Below are positions 8,753-16,205 of a DNA stretch of 45,922 bases, one piece after another. The DNA comes from Ruminococcus flavefaciens 007c (GTDB taxonomy: Bacteria; Bacillota; Clostridia; Oscillospirales; Ruminococcaceae): the NCBI RefSeq assembly GCF_000571935.1, contig NZ_ATAX01000013.1:1-45922 (forward strand), read 5' to 3'. The notes under the pieces were generated by a model. That model ran no database searches. It was given only the letters and a program-made list of their open reading frames with translations, and had not been told where the DNA came from. A program made the translations under genes and the position numbers. Every line of letters starts with the position of its first letter. Position 1 is the first letter of the stretch.

Positions 8753-9643
8753 ATGTACAACCGCGCATTCCTGTTCAACGGCATCGGTTCCAAGCCTGAA
8801 AAACTTCTTGTGAATATGCCGCCGGAACTTATGGATAAGTATGAATTTTACCTTGATTCTGCATTCGGCAGACTTGGTCTCAGCAAGGACCTTGAAAAGA
8901 ACAGCTCCTATGACGGGAGAGTCGCGGAATGGATAATCTCCCTGATCTGCGACAGAGTGGTCTTCGAGCACTACATAAGCAAGGGGATAATCCCGGATAT
9001 AGGCGCAGGCTACAGCTCCGGCATAGTCAGCATAAGCGGCTGCTTCGGCTGTGTCCCCCACGAATTCGCCCATGACATCATCATGATGAACCGCGCTACC
9101 ATGCGCTGTCTCGATGAACAGGGCGAAGAACTGGATATGGGCATAGTCATAGGCTTCTCCTATAACGACATAGAGGAGCTCCTCTCCGCAAGATTTTCTC
9201 CCGATGTGCTCGTTATCGGTAGCGGCAATTCAAAATTCCACGTGATGCTCAGCGGCCGTACAGAGGCCGTTGCGGAGGCTCTTGACCTCTGCCAGAGGGA
9301 AGGCGCCCTCAAGGTGTTCAGCTTCGGCACGGGAGTTGCCTACCATCACCCTATAATGGAAAAATATTCGCGGGAATACGTTGATTTCTGTGCTTCCACA
9401 GAGTACCGTGCTCCCGATTATCCCATGCTTTCAATATTTGACAGAGAAATAATGACCACCGGGCAGCAGGTAATGAGAGAAAATCAGCTGAATGTTTATA
9501 CTCCCATACGCTGGGATCTGGCTCTTAAAAAGCTTGAGGAGCTTGGCGTGACCGAGTTCTTTGACGTGAGCCCCAACGGCGCGGTGAGCAAATTCTCGCG
9601 CGTAAACAGGAAATGTAAGATTTACACTCTCGAAGATGTGTGA
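8753..9643 (+). CDS. Discrete acyltransferase, FabD/malonyl-CoA-ACP transacylase type
   Basis: This 296-residue protein matches the size of FabD and trans-acting PKS acyltransferases, which move an acyl group (usually malonyl) from CoA to the phosphopantetheine of an ACP. It opens with an FNGIGS motif like the family's F-PGQGS. The nucleophile elbow is GYSSG (Ser88), where family members usually read GHSLG. The Arg in MMNRATM (about 114) sits where FabD binds the malonyl carboxylate. YHHPIM (His198) fits the catalytic His of the HSxLM motif. It is first in the operon, with an ACP gene 61 bp downstream, so that ACP is the likely partner. The changed elbow (Tyr for His, Ser for Leu) is unusual and could mean altered substrate choice. 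Confidence 0.8.
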   Translation: MYNRAFLFNGIGSKPEKLLVNMPPELMDKYEFYLDSAFGRLGLSKDLEKNSSYDGRVAEWIISLICDRVVFEHYISKGIIPDIGAGYSSGIVSISGCFGCVPHEFAHDIIMMNRATMRCLDEQGEELDMGIVIGFSYNDIEELLSARFSPDVLVIGSGNSKFHVMLSGRTEAVAEALDLCQREGALKVFSFGTGVAYHHPIMEKYSREYVDFCASTEYRAPDYPMLSIFDREIMTTGQQVMRENQLNVYTPIRWDLALKKLEELGVTEFFDVSPNGAVSKFSRVNRKCKIYTLEDV

Positions 9644-9704
9644 ATCTGCATATATAGCATACCCAAAAATGAAAGGGAAAAAATAGAATTTGGAGGTTTT
9701 ATTT

Positions 9705-10007
9705 ATGAGAGAGATTACAGAAGAGATCAGACAGGAGATCAAGGATATGATCTTCGACTACTACGCAGAGGAGTGCGAAGTAGAAAAGGACGAAATCACT
9801 ATGGACACAAATCCCCAGGAGGATCTGGGCAGCGATTCACTTATGTTCGTCGAGCTCATCGAAATGACAGCTGACAAGTATGACCTCGATATCAAGCTCC
9901 AGAGCATCGGCAAGTATATGCTCAAGGCTCCCATGGACACTATGAGTGATGTCGTTGAGATGTTCTGCAAGATATATCAGTACGGCAACGATATCGTTAA
10001 TCAGTAA
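9705..10007 (+). CDS. Acyl carrier protein 1
   Basis: Start ATG 9705 follows GGAGG at 9692-9696. A TTG at 9690 is in frame but overlaps that site. The protein has 100 residues, slightly longer than a usual ACP, is acidic, and carries GSDSLMFVE with the phosphopantetheine-accepting Ser at about 45. It is placed between the acyltransferase and a crotonase, so it likely carries the extender unit or the growing chain. The C-terminal half has a longer loop (about residues 60-85) than FAS-type AcpP. A phosphopantetheinyl transferase must be supplied from elsewhere. Confidence 0.9.
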   Translation: MREITEEIRQEIKDMIFDYYAEECEVEKDEITMDTNPQEDLGSDSLMFVELIEMTADKYDLDIKLQSIGKYMLKAPMDTMSDVVEMFCKIYQYGNDIVNQ

Positions 10008-10018
10008 AAGAGACAGGA

Positions 10019-10738
10019 ATGCTTAGATCAAAACTGTCTGAGCTTCACGCAGAGGATAATATAGCCGTACTTACCATCGACAACGGTCCCAAGAACCTGC
10101 TTACCGCCCCGGAATTCATTGACCGCAGAGAGTTCCTCAGCTGGCTGGACCATAATCCTCAGGTGGGGGCTCTTGTCATTACAGGCCAAGGCAGACATTT
10201 CTCCCACGGCGCAGACGTTTCACTTTTCGGCGAAGGAAGCGTCACGGAGCTGTCGGAAAAGCTCGAAAGCGCAAGGGAGCTTCTGCGTACCATTGAAAGA
10301 CTGCCGATAATAACCGCTGCCGCAATAAACGGAGGCTGCTTCGGCGGAGGACTGGAGATCGCACTGAGCTGCCAGTTCAGGATAGCTTCTCCCTCTGCTT
10401 TTCTCGGACTTCCCGAGATAATGCACGGCGTGGTCCCGGGTATGGGCGGTATGGAAAGACTTTACAGGCTCCTGGGAAAGGAAAAAGCTCTCGGCATGAT
10501 ACTCCGCGGCGAGATGATAGGCGCTAAAACAGCGTTAGAGATGGGACTCGTCACAAAGCTCAGCGAGAACAAAAACTCCTTCGATGAGACCATAGCCTTC
10601 GTAAAGGAGCTTCTCAGCGGCAAATCACTCACTCAGATACACGCAATTATCGACACCGTAAACCTTGCCGAAGAGGGCGCTGCGGATCCCTCAAAGGGCA
10701 AATTCGAAGCGGCACTGGCGGAGACGTCGAAAAAATGA
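10019..10738 (+). CDS. Enoyl-CoA hydratase/isomerase family protein (crotonase 1)
   Basis: This 239-residue crotonase-fold protein has HFSHGADVSLF for the first oxyanion-hole strand and FGGGLEIALS followed by LGLPE. The two Glu residues (in GGLE and LPE) match the catalytic pair of hydratases (Glu144/Glu164 in rat mitochondrial crotonase), so water addition or dehydration is chemically possible. It starts 11 bp after the ACP stop and overlaps the next gene by ATGA. Crotonases in PKS clusters can dehydrate hydroxyacyl-ACPs or decarboxylate beta-branched chains. The second role is unlikely because no HMG synthase is encoded here. Preference for an ACP-bound substrate is inferred from context. 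Confidence 0.85.
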   Translation: MLRSKLSELHAEDNIAVLTIDNGPKNLLTAPEFIDRREFLSWLDHNPQVGALVITGQGRHFSHGADVSLFGEGSVTELSEKLESARELLRTIERLPIITAAAINGGCFGGGLEIALSCQFRIASPSAFLGLPEIMHGVVPGMGGMERLYRLLGKEKALGMILRGEMIGAKTALEMGLVTKLSENKNSFDETIAFVKELLSGKSLTQIHAIIDTVNLAEEGAADPSKGKFEAALAETSKK

Positions 10739-11151
10739 AAAAAAGCACTTTTGATCTGACGGTAAGGGGATATGAACTTGATTCATTCGGTCATGTGAAC
10801 AATGCGGTATACCTTCAGTACGCAGAGTCGGCTCTGTGGAACTTCCTGAGGGTGAACGGACTTCTGGAGATACTCACAGCCGAGGGACTCTTCCCGGTCA
10901 TACTTGAAAGCCGTCAGAGATATATACATGAGCTGAAAATGTTCGACGAGGTAAAGATAGATACGGAAGTATCCTGCACCTGCGGCGTTGTCAGCTACAA
11001 GCACATAATAAGAAATAAAAATACAGGTCTTGTATCATGCAGGATCTCGGGCAAGCTCGCCTATGTCAACAGCGAACGCATTATTTGCGACATTCCTGAC
11101 AGGGTAAGAGAGTGCCTGGAAGGGGAAAAAAATGACCATAACGAAAAATGA
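10735..11151 (+). CDS. Hotdog-fold acyl thioesterase (4HBT/FatB-like)
   Basis: This 138-residue protein has the hotdog signature DSFGHVNNAVYLQYAE, where Asp16, His20, Asn22-Asn23 and Tyr26 match the 4-hydroxybenzoyl-CoA thioesterase family. Such enzymes hydrolyse acyl-CoA or acyl-ACP thioesters. The start overlaps the crotonase 1 stop by ATGA, which implies translational coupling. In this operon it could release the finished chain or remove mis-primed acyl groups. Two other possible releasing enzymes (at 15082 and 18021) are present, so its exact job is open. Confidence 0.85.
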   Translation: MKKSTFDLTVRGYELDSFGHVNNAVYLQYAESALWNFLRVNGLLEILTAEGLFPVILESRQRYIHELKMFDEVKIDTEVSCTCGVVSYKHIIRNKNTGLVSCRISGKLAYVNSERIICDIPDRVRECLEGEKNDHNEK

Positions 11152-11569
11152 CATAACTGCTGAAGTCAGCCATATAGGTTCGCTTTACGAGCTCCTCGGC
11201 CAAAGGGAACAGATTGACGATACCTGCTTGCTTCTCATCCGTGCGGATGAGAGCACCGTACTCGGCGCTGACGAAACCGAAAAGTCCGAAGTGAGAGAAT
11301 ATCTTGCTCGGGCGTCTTTTATGTCAGCTGTCGTCAGCGAAGACAACGACCGCAGTGAGCTCTCGGAGGCCGCCGATATGGTGATAACGCCTCAGGAAGC
11401 GGAAGACTTTGCGGAAAAACTCTTCAAAGACAAGACAAAAAAGCAGATACAGGAAATAAACTCCTGCTTCACTGCGGCAAGAACAGCTCCTGCGGAGGAG
11501 GTCCTCGGCACAGAGTCGAGAGCATTCTACCGCCTTATGTCAGAGAAGAACGGAGGACAGCTCCGATGA
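11132..11569 (+). CDS. Truncated crotonase-like protein lacking the active-site core
   Basis: This 145-residue protein starts at ATG 11132 behind GGAAGGGG and overlaps the thioesterase by 20 nt. I do not recognise a complete family. The last 60 residues (PQEAEDFAEKLF, KKQIQEINSC) resemble the C-terminal helices of crotonase 1 in the same operon. The glycine-rich loop and both catalytic Glu regions are missing. It keeps good coupling signals on both sides (ATGA with crotonase 2), so it is probably expressed and not decaying. It may be a non-catalytic partner in a mixed crotonase oligomer. This assignment rests on visual similarity only. Confidence 0.6.
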   Translation: MTITKNDITAEVSHIGSLYELLGQREQIDDTCLLLIRADESTVLGADETEKSEVREYLARASFMSAVVSEDNDRSELSEAADMVITPQEAEDFAEKLFKDKTKKQIQEINSCFTAARTAPAEEVLGTESRAFYRLMSEKNGGQLR

Positions 11570-12276
11570 ACGAAAATAACGGTATGATACTTGAGGAACA
11601 GGACGGAGTCCTCATACTCTCAATGAATATGCCGGGGAATAACCTTATGACAGCGGATTTCTTCAGGGAATACGAAGCCGTTATGGCGGAGATCGAAGAA
11701 AAAGCCGCAAAGAAAAGCTGCAAAGGGCTCATAATAAAGGGCGCAGGCCGTCACTTCAGCGTCGGCGCCGACGTTGAGGCACTTTCCGAGCGCTCGGCAA
11801 ACGAAACATACGATGACGCCACGGGCATACTTCCCGAAGGCCACATCAGGCAAAAGCATTACTTCACTTTCCTGCGTCAGCTGCCGTTCCCGGTGATCAG
11901 CGTAGTAACGGGCTTCTGTATAGGCTCTGGAAGTGAGATCGCGGTAAACAGCCATTACAGGATAATCGAAAAGAATGCAAGAGCAGGTCAGCCCGAATCC
12001 ACCTTTGGCATACTCCCCGCACTGGGAGGCGTTGCAAGGACCATCGAGATCTGCGGCATGAAAAACGCCTATACCCTCGTTATGTCGGGAGAGCTCTTCT
12101 CAGCCGACACAGCATACGAGCTGGGCTGGGCGGACATATACACCGAAAAGAAGCAGGGCGTTCCCGAGGCTATGGCGCTTATAGGCTATATCTCCGAAAA
12201 CTTCGGAGACTTTGAGCCTTCGCGGTACAGAGAGTACATAAGCTCCTACAAAAAGGACAAGGGGGCGCAGGCATGA
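11566..12276 (+). CDS. Enoyl-CoA hydratase/isomerase family protein (crotonase 2)
   Basis: This 236-residue crotonase has HFSVGADVEAL for the oxyanion strand, then GSGSEIAVNSH and AGQPESTFGILPALGG. Both acidic catalytic positions (the Glu of GSE and the Glu of QPE) are present, so it should be hydratase-competent. It is clearly diverged from crotonase 1, so the two likely act on different chain lengths or steps, or one isomerises double bonds. It overlaps its upstream and downstream neighbours by ATGA. Confidence 0.85.
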   Translation: MNENNGMILEEQDGVLILSMNMPGNNLMTADFFREYEAVMAEIEEKAAKKSCKGLIIKGAGRHFSVGADVEALSERSANETYDDATGILPEGHIRQKHYFTFLRQLPFPVISVVTGFCIGSGSEIAVNSHYRIIEKNARAGQPESTFGILPALGGVARTIEICGMKNAYTLVMSGELFSADTAYELGWADIYTEKKQGVPEAMALIGYISENFGDFEPSRYREYISSYKKDKGAQA

Positions 12277-13394
12277 AGATAGGAATAGTCGGCTACGGAA
12301 AAATGGGAAAGGACATCTTTTCCCTCTTCTTCGACAAGCTCCATGACGCAGAGTTCGTTGTTGCAGACCTCTCGGGAGCTGAAGAAAACACCGCAGCTGT
12401 AATGAAAAGTCTGGGAAAGAGCCTCAAAAGAAAAAAAATAACCGAAGAGCAGTACGAATTCAAAAAGGATTCCTTCCTCTTTACGGACGACATCTCCGCA
12501 CTCAGCGGCTGCGACGCCGTAATAGAAGCTGTATTCGAGGATATGGCCGCAAAAAAGGAACTCTTCGCAAAGGCAGCCGCCGCAGTCTCTGAGGACTGCC
12601 TGCTGCTTACAAATACATCATCGCTGGATATAGCTTCAGTATTCGCAGATATACCTCACAGGGAGCGCTGCTTCGGTATGCACTTCTTCTACCCTGTGAA
12701 GCTCACGGGCTTCGTGGAGCTGAATGTGCTCCCCGAGACCTCACAGAGCAATACCGGAAAAGCTTCAAAGCTGGCAGAGGCCGCAGGCAAAAAGTCCATA
12801 GTCTTTTCCGGCGAATACCACATATACTTGAATCAGATACTTGCCTGCACAGTATCACACGCCATATATCTCCGCGACCGCTTCGGAGCTTCGGTCACCG
12901 AACTGGGCGGAGCTCTTGAGGAGCTATTCCCCGTGGCAGGTCCCTTCGAGGTGCTGGACAGCGTGGGACTGGGACTTATGGCAGGAAGCCCTGACAGCTT
13001 TCGCATCGAACGCAACAAAGGCCTTCTCGGCTACGGCTTTGAGAAGATGAAGGGCTGGCTCTCGGAGGGCTGCCCGAGGGAGACCATGAACTTCCTTGAC
13101 TTCATGGCGGAGCGCGATAACAAAGCAGGCGCCGACTGCGGCAAAGCTGCGCTTTATATGGCAGCGCTCATACTGAATGAAACAGTCAATGCCGCTTCGG
13201 AATACAGCGGCGATAAAGCAGTCCTGAAGGAAGCGGTGCAGGATACTCTCGGACTTGCCGGGACACTGTCCGACTGCTGTGAAAAATACGGCATCGAAGC
13301 ACTCTTTGCTGCTCTTGACGAGCTTTACGCGGATACGGGCTTCGGTTCCTATGTACATCAGGATAAAAGCATATGGGAAATGCTTTTAGGTTAA
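12273..13394 (+). CDS. 3-hydroxyacyl-CoA dehydrogenase family protein (FadB-type)
   Basis: This 373-residue protein opens with the Rossmann motif GYGKMG (Gly7, Gly9, Gly12), has VIEAVFED and TNTSS, and shows HFFYPVK, which contains the catalytic His of 3-hydroxyacyl-CoA dehydrogenases. It is longer than the usual 280-290 residues, with extra C-terminal helical sequence. The family interconverts 3-ketoacyl and L-3-hydroxyacyl thioesters with NAD(H). No FabG-type ketoreductase exists in the operon, so this enzyme is the best candidate for reducing the beta-keto group made by the ketosynthase. An alternative is formation of an unusual extender unit, as FkbK/OzmG-type dehydrogenases do on ACP. 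It is coupled to crotonase 2 by ATGA. Confidence 0.85.
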   Translation: MKIGIVGYGKMGKDIFSLFFDKLHDAEFVVADLSGAEENTAAVMKSLGKSLKRKKITEEQYEFKKDSFLFTDDISALSGCDAVIEAVFEDMAAKKELFAKAAAAVSEDCLLLTNTSSLDIASVFADIPHRERCFGMHFFYPVKLTGFVELNVLPETSQSNTGKASKLAEAAGKKSIVFSGEYHIYLNQILACTVSHAIYLRDRFGASVTELGGALEELFPVAGPFEVLDSVGLGLMAGSPDSFRIERNKGLLGYGFEKMKGWLSEGCPRETMNFLDFMAERDNKAGADCGKAALYMAALILNETVNAASEYSGDKAVLKEAVQDTLGLAGTLSDCCEKYGIEALFAALDELYADTGFGSYVHQDKSIWEMLLG

Positions 13395-13421
13395 ACAATA
13401 TACAGGAGATATGAGTAGATT

Positions 13422-14633
13422 ATGAAAAAAGTTGTTATCACAGGCATCGGTGCCGTAACCTCCATAGGAAACACCGCCGCCGATTACTGGGAGGGTCTCA
13501 TTTCTGGAAAATGCGGGATGAGAACCATCACAAGGATTCCCCTTGACGGCCACGATACCACAGTTGCCGCCGAGGTCGACGATTCATTTGAGACAGAAAC
13601 ATCAAAATACTGGAAAAAGCGTCAGCTTAATGCTGCCACTACCACTACAAGAATGGGACTTGCTTCCGCAGGCGAGGCTATTGCCGACTGCGGTATCGAC
13701 ACCGAAAGCTGCGACGGCTCAAGGGTTGGCGTCATCTACGGCGTCATAGATAATTCCTATGAGGATTATGAGCTCGACAAGCCCCTCAACATCACATTAA
13801 AGAAGATGCCCAACGAGCTCCCTGCCCTGGTATCCATAAGATACGGCTTTACGGGACCTGCCTTCAATGTAAGCACAGCCTGTGCTTCATCTGCGTATGC
13901 TATCGCTCTCGGAAAGCAGTTCATCGAATCGGGACTCTGCGATATGGTAATCGCAGGCGGTATCTCAAACACAGTAACACACCTTGTAATAAGCGGATTC
14001 AATCAGCTTCTTGCAATGTCGGTAAATCCCGATCCCGAAACAGCAGCCCGTCCCTTCACAAAAGACCGCGACGGCTTCATCATGGGCGAGGGCGGCGGTA
14101 CGGTCGTTCTCGAATCGGAGGAGTCCGCAAAGGCAAGAGGCGCTAAGATATACTGTGAGCTGGCAGGCGCTGCAATGTGCGGCGAAGCATATAACCTTAC
14201 AGCTCCCAAGACCAACGGCACAGGTATGGCAGAATCCATGAGAAAAGCTCTGGACAACGCAGGAATATCCCCCGATGCTGTTGACTACATCAATGCACAC
14301 GGCACATCCACAGGTCTCAATGATCTTTACGAGACAATGGCTGTGAAAGAGGTCTTCGGCAAGAGAGCATACGACATCCCCATGTCATCTGTCAAGGCTT
14401 CCATCGGTCATACTCTCGGCGCAGGCGGAGCTCTTGAGGCCATCGCCTGCATCAAAGCAATAGAAACGGGCATAGTGCCTCCAACCATACACTATGATAC
14501 ACCCGATCCCGAGCTTGACCTCAACTATGTCCCCAACAAGCCGCAGGAGCACAAGGTAGATGTTGCAATATCCAATTCCTTCGGATTCGGAGGACACAAT
14601 GCAACTCTTGTACTCAGAAGATACGAGGACTGA
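13422..14633 (+). CDS. Beta-ketoacyl-ACP synthase, FabF-like (KAS II type)
   Basis: This 403-residue protein has the full length and all active-site residues of an elongating ketosynthase: Cys154 in STACASS, His293 in NAHGTST, Lys325 in SSVKAS and His330 in SIGHTLGAGG. It should perform decarboxylative Claisen condensation of malonyl-ACP with an acyl thioester. Cys is present, so this is not a decarboxylase-type KS (Ser variant) or a chain-length factor (Gln variant). It starts 27 bp after the dehydrogenase. It is the only condensing enzyme in the operon, so if several extensions occur they must be iterative. Confidence 0.93.
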   Translation: MKKVVITGIGAVTSIGNTAADYWEGLISGKCGMRTITRIPLDGHDTTVAAEVDDSFETETSKYWKKRQLNAATTTTRMGLASAGEAIADCGIDTESCDGSRVGVIYGVIDNSYEDYELDKPLNITLKKMPNELPALVSIRYGFTGPAFNVSTACASSAYAIALGKQFIESGLCDMVIAGGISNTVTHLVISGFNQLLAMSVNPDPETAARPFTKDRDGFIMGEGGGTVVLESEESAKARGAKIYCELAGAAMCGEAYNLTAPKTNGTGMAESMRKALDNAGISPDAVDYINAHGTSTGLNDLYETMAVKEVFGKRAYDIPMSSVKASIGHTLGAGGALEAIACIKAIETGIVPPTIHYDTPDPELDLNYVPNKPQEHKVDVAISNSFGFGGHNATLVLRRYED

Positions 14634-14698
14634 TAAGCTCATATACTGCCTGTACAGACGGTACGCAAAAACCATAACTGAAAGGATAAATAAAGGAT

Positions 14699-15055
14699 AT
14701 GCCTATCGCACAGATGAAAACAAACTATCAATTCAGCTCTGCTGCCGACCGCACCTCATTTCTCGACGCGGCCGCAAAGGAGTTGTCTGATATACTGAAA
14801 AAGCCCCTGCCTGCTGTCATGGTAATGCTCGATGACTGTGCAATGTATATGAATTCCTCGGAGGATACCGTATTCTTCGCCGAATTCCGTTATATACTGC
14901 CTCAGGAGTATGCCGGCGACAAGGCTCCCTTCCTCAAGGAGCTTGCAGACAGAATGCTCAGACTTATTCAACATCACACCAAGGTCAATCCGTACCGCAT
15001 CTATATGCAGTTCACCGAAATGACACGTGAAGGTGCTTGGCGGTATACGGGCTGA
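14699..15055 (+). CDS. MIF/tautomerase-superfamily protein
   Basis: This 118-residue protein has the size of macrophage migration inhibitory factor. It begins Met-Pro, which after Met removal gives the N-terminal Pro base of this superfamily. It keeps TNYQFSS near the start and PYRIYMQFTEM near the end, which lines up with MIF PDRVYINYYDM, and a Trp-containing tail (GAWRYTG). MIF-like proteins form trimers and tautomerise keto-enol or isomerise conjugated acids. It lies 65 bp after the ketosynthase and 26 bp before the hydrolase, so a role in enol/keto or double-bond rearrangement of the product is inferred. I matched the family by eye. A database search would be decisive. Confidence 0.7.
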   Translation: MPIAQMKTNYQFSSAADRTSFLDAAAKELSDILKKPLPAVMVMLDDCAMYMNSSEDTVFFAEFRYILPQEYAGDKAPFLKELADRMLRLIQHHTKVNPYRIYMQFTEMTREGAWRYTG

Positions 15056-15081
15056 CTACACGACGAAAGGACACGATAATT

Positions 15082-16203
15082 ATGAAATGGGCAATCAGAG
15101 ACCTTCTCAATCCGGTAGCAACACGCTCTCTCCTCTACGGTGCAGATCCCTTTGATCTGGAGTACATCCTCAAGAAGATCGACAATGTTAAAGTCAAGAG
15201 CGGCAAACAGATCCAGGCCGTATGGCTCGACGAATGGCATAAAAAGCTCAGCCGCTATGATGAGCTCCGCGACAAAGCGGAAAAGGAAGGAAATTTAATA
15301 TCAGCAAGAGCATACGCAAAGCTTTCCGCTCAGTGCCATTATGCCTGCTTTATGATAAATATAGAAGACGTTGAACACAAAAGAGAGATATACAAAGGTC
15401 TCGAAGAAAGCTACAGACGCTATATAAAGCTCTGCAAAAATAAGATACAGTATGTGGAGATAGACACAAAATACGGCAAGCTCCCCGCATACATACACTA
15501 CCCCGATTCGGGCAGAAAAAAGGATTATCCCGTGGTTATCACCTATTCCGGCATCGGAAGCTGCAAGGAAGAGCTGGAAATGCTGGCTGCTCCTCTCAAT
15601 AAAAGAGGTATAGCGGTAATAACTCCCGATATGCCCGGTGCAGGAGGAGCAATAATCCATAACAATATCAAATGCGGCGGCAAGCAGCTGGAAGCTGCTT
15701 TCGACGGTATATACAAATTCATCGACAGCACCGACAAGCTCAGCAGCACAGAAGTGGGCAACTTCGGCCTCTGCATGGGCGGCGGCTATGCCTTCCGCTC
15801 CACTGTAAAGCGCAAGAAGGCAAAGGTATGCGTAAGCCTCTTCCCCCTCCTCATGAACTTCGCCGATCAGGACAATATACCTGTATGGATGAAGCGCGGC
15901 AAGTGGAGCTCATACCAGTACAGCGAGGACTACCTTGAGGGTATGAAAAAGCTGGAGGAAGGCACACACAAGACAGACTTCCTTATGGTATACAGCAGCG
16001 ATGACAACTGGATGACTCCCGAAGCCTCACAGAGACTTCTCGATAAGGCTAAGGGCTATAAGGAATGCATACATATAGAAGATAAACCTGCATATGTCTC
16101 GGAAGAGACCATAATGCACGCAATGCCCGTGGGCGAGCAGTACCACTGGGTAAAGCACATAGCAGCGGATTTCATCGCTACAAGACTTAAAAGGGGAAAA
16201 TAA
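15082..16203 (+). CDS. Alpha/beta hydrolase with helical N-terminal region and GLCMG (Cys) nucleophile elbow
   Basis: Start ATG 15082 is used because GAAAGGA lies at 15065-15071; the frame opens earlier at 15037 but overlaps the previous gene. The 373-residue protein has a helical N-terminal region (to about 120) and then a hydrolase core (PVVITYSGIGS, PDMPGAGGA). The nucleophile elbow is GLCMGGGYA with Cys231, as in dienelactone hydrolase, where most esterases have Ser. A later Asp (SSDDNW) and His (EQYHW) can complete the triad. The layout recalls the FrsA / 2,6-dihydropseudooxynicotine hydrolase group, whose fungal relatives (Ayg1 type) cleave polyketide chains. It may cleave, cyclise or release the chain. 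Confidence 0.75.
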   Translation: MKWAIRDLLNPVATRSLLYGADPFDLEYILKKIDNVKVKSGKQIQAVWLDEWHKKLSRYDELRDKAEKEGNLISARAYAKLSAQCHYACFMINIEDVEHKREIYKGLEESYRRYIKLCKNKIQYVEIDTKYGKLPAYIHYPDSGRKKDYPVVITYSGIGSCKEELEMLAAPLNKRGIAVITPDMPGAGGAIIHNNIKCGGKQLEAAFDGIYKFIDSTDKLSSTEVGNFGLCMGGGYAFRSTVKRKKAKVCVSLFPLLMNFADQDNIPVWMKRGKWSSYQYSEDYLEGMKKLEEGTHKTDFLMVYSSDDNWMTPEASQRLLDKAKGYKECIHIEDKPAYVSEETIMHAMPVGEQYHWVKHIAADFIATRLKRGK

Positions 16204-16205
16204 AG

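Noticed and set aside
10019..12276. Beta-branching (HMG-synthase) cassette like the PksC-AcpK-PksF-PksG-PksH-PksI set
   Set aside because: AT, ACP and two crotonases are present, but there is no HMG synthase, and the KS keeps its active Cys instead of the decarboxylase Ser.
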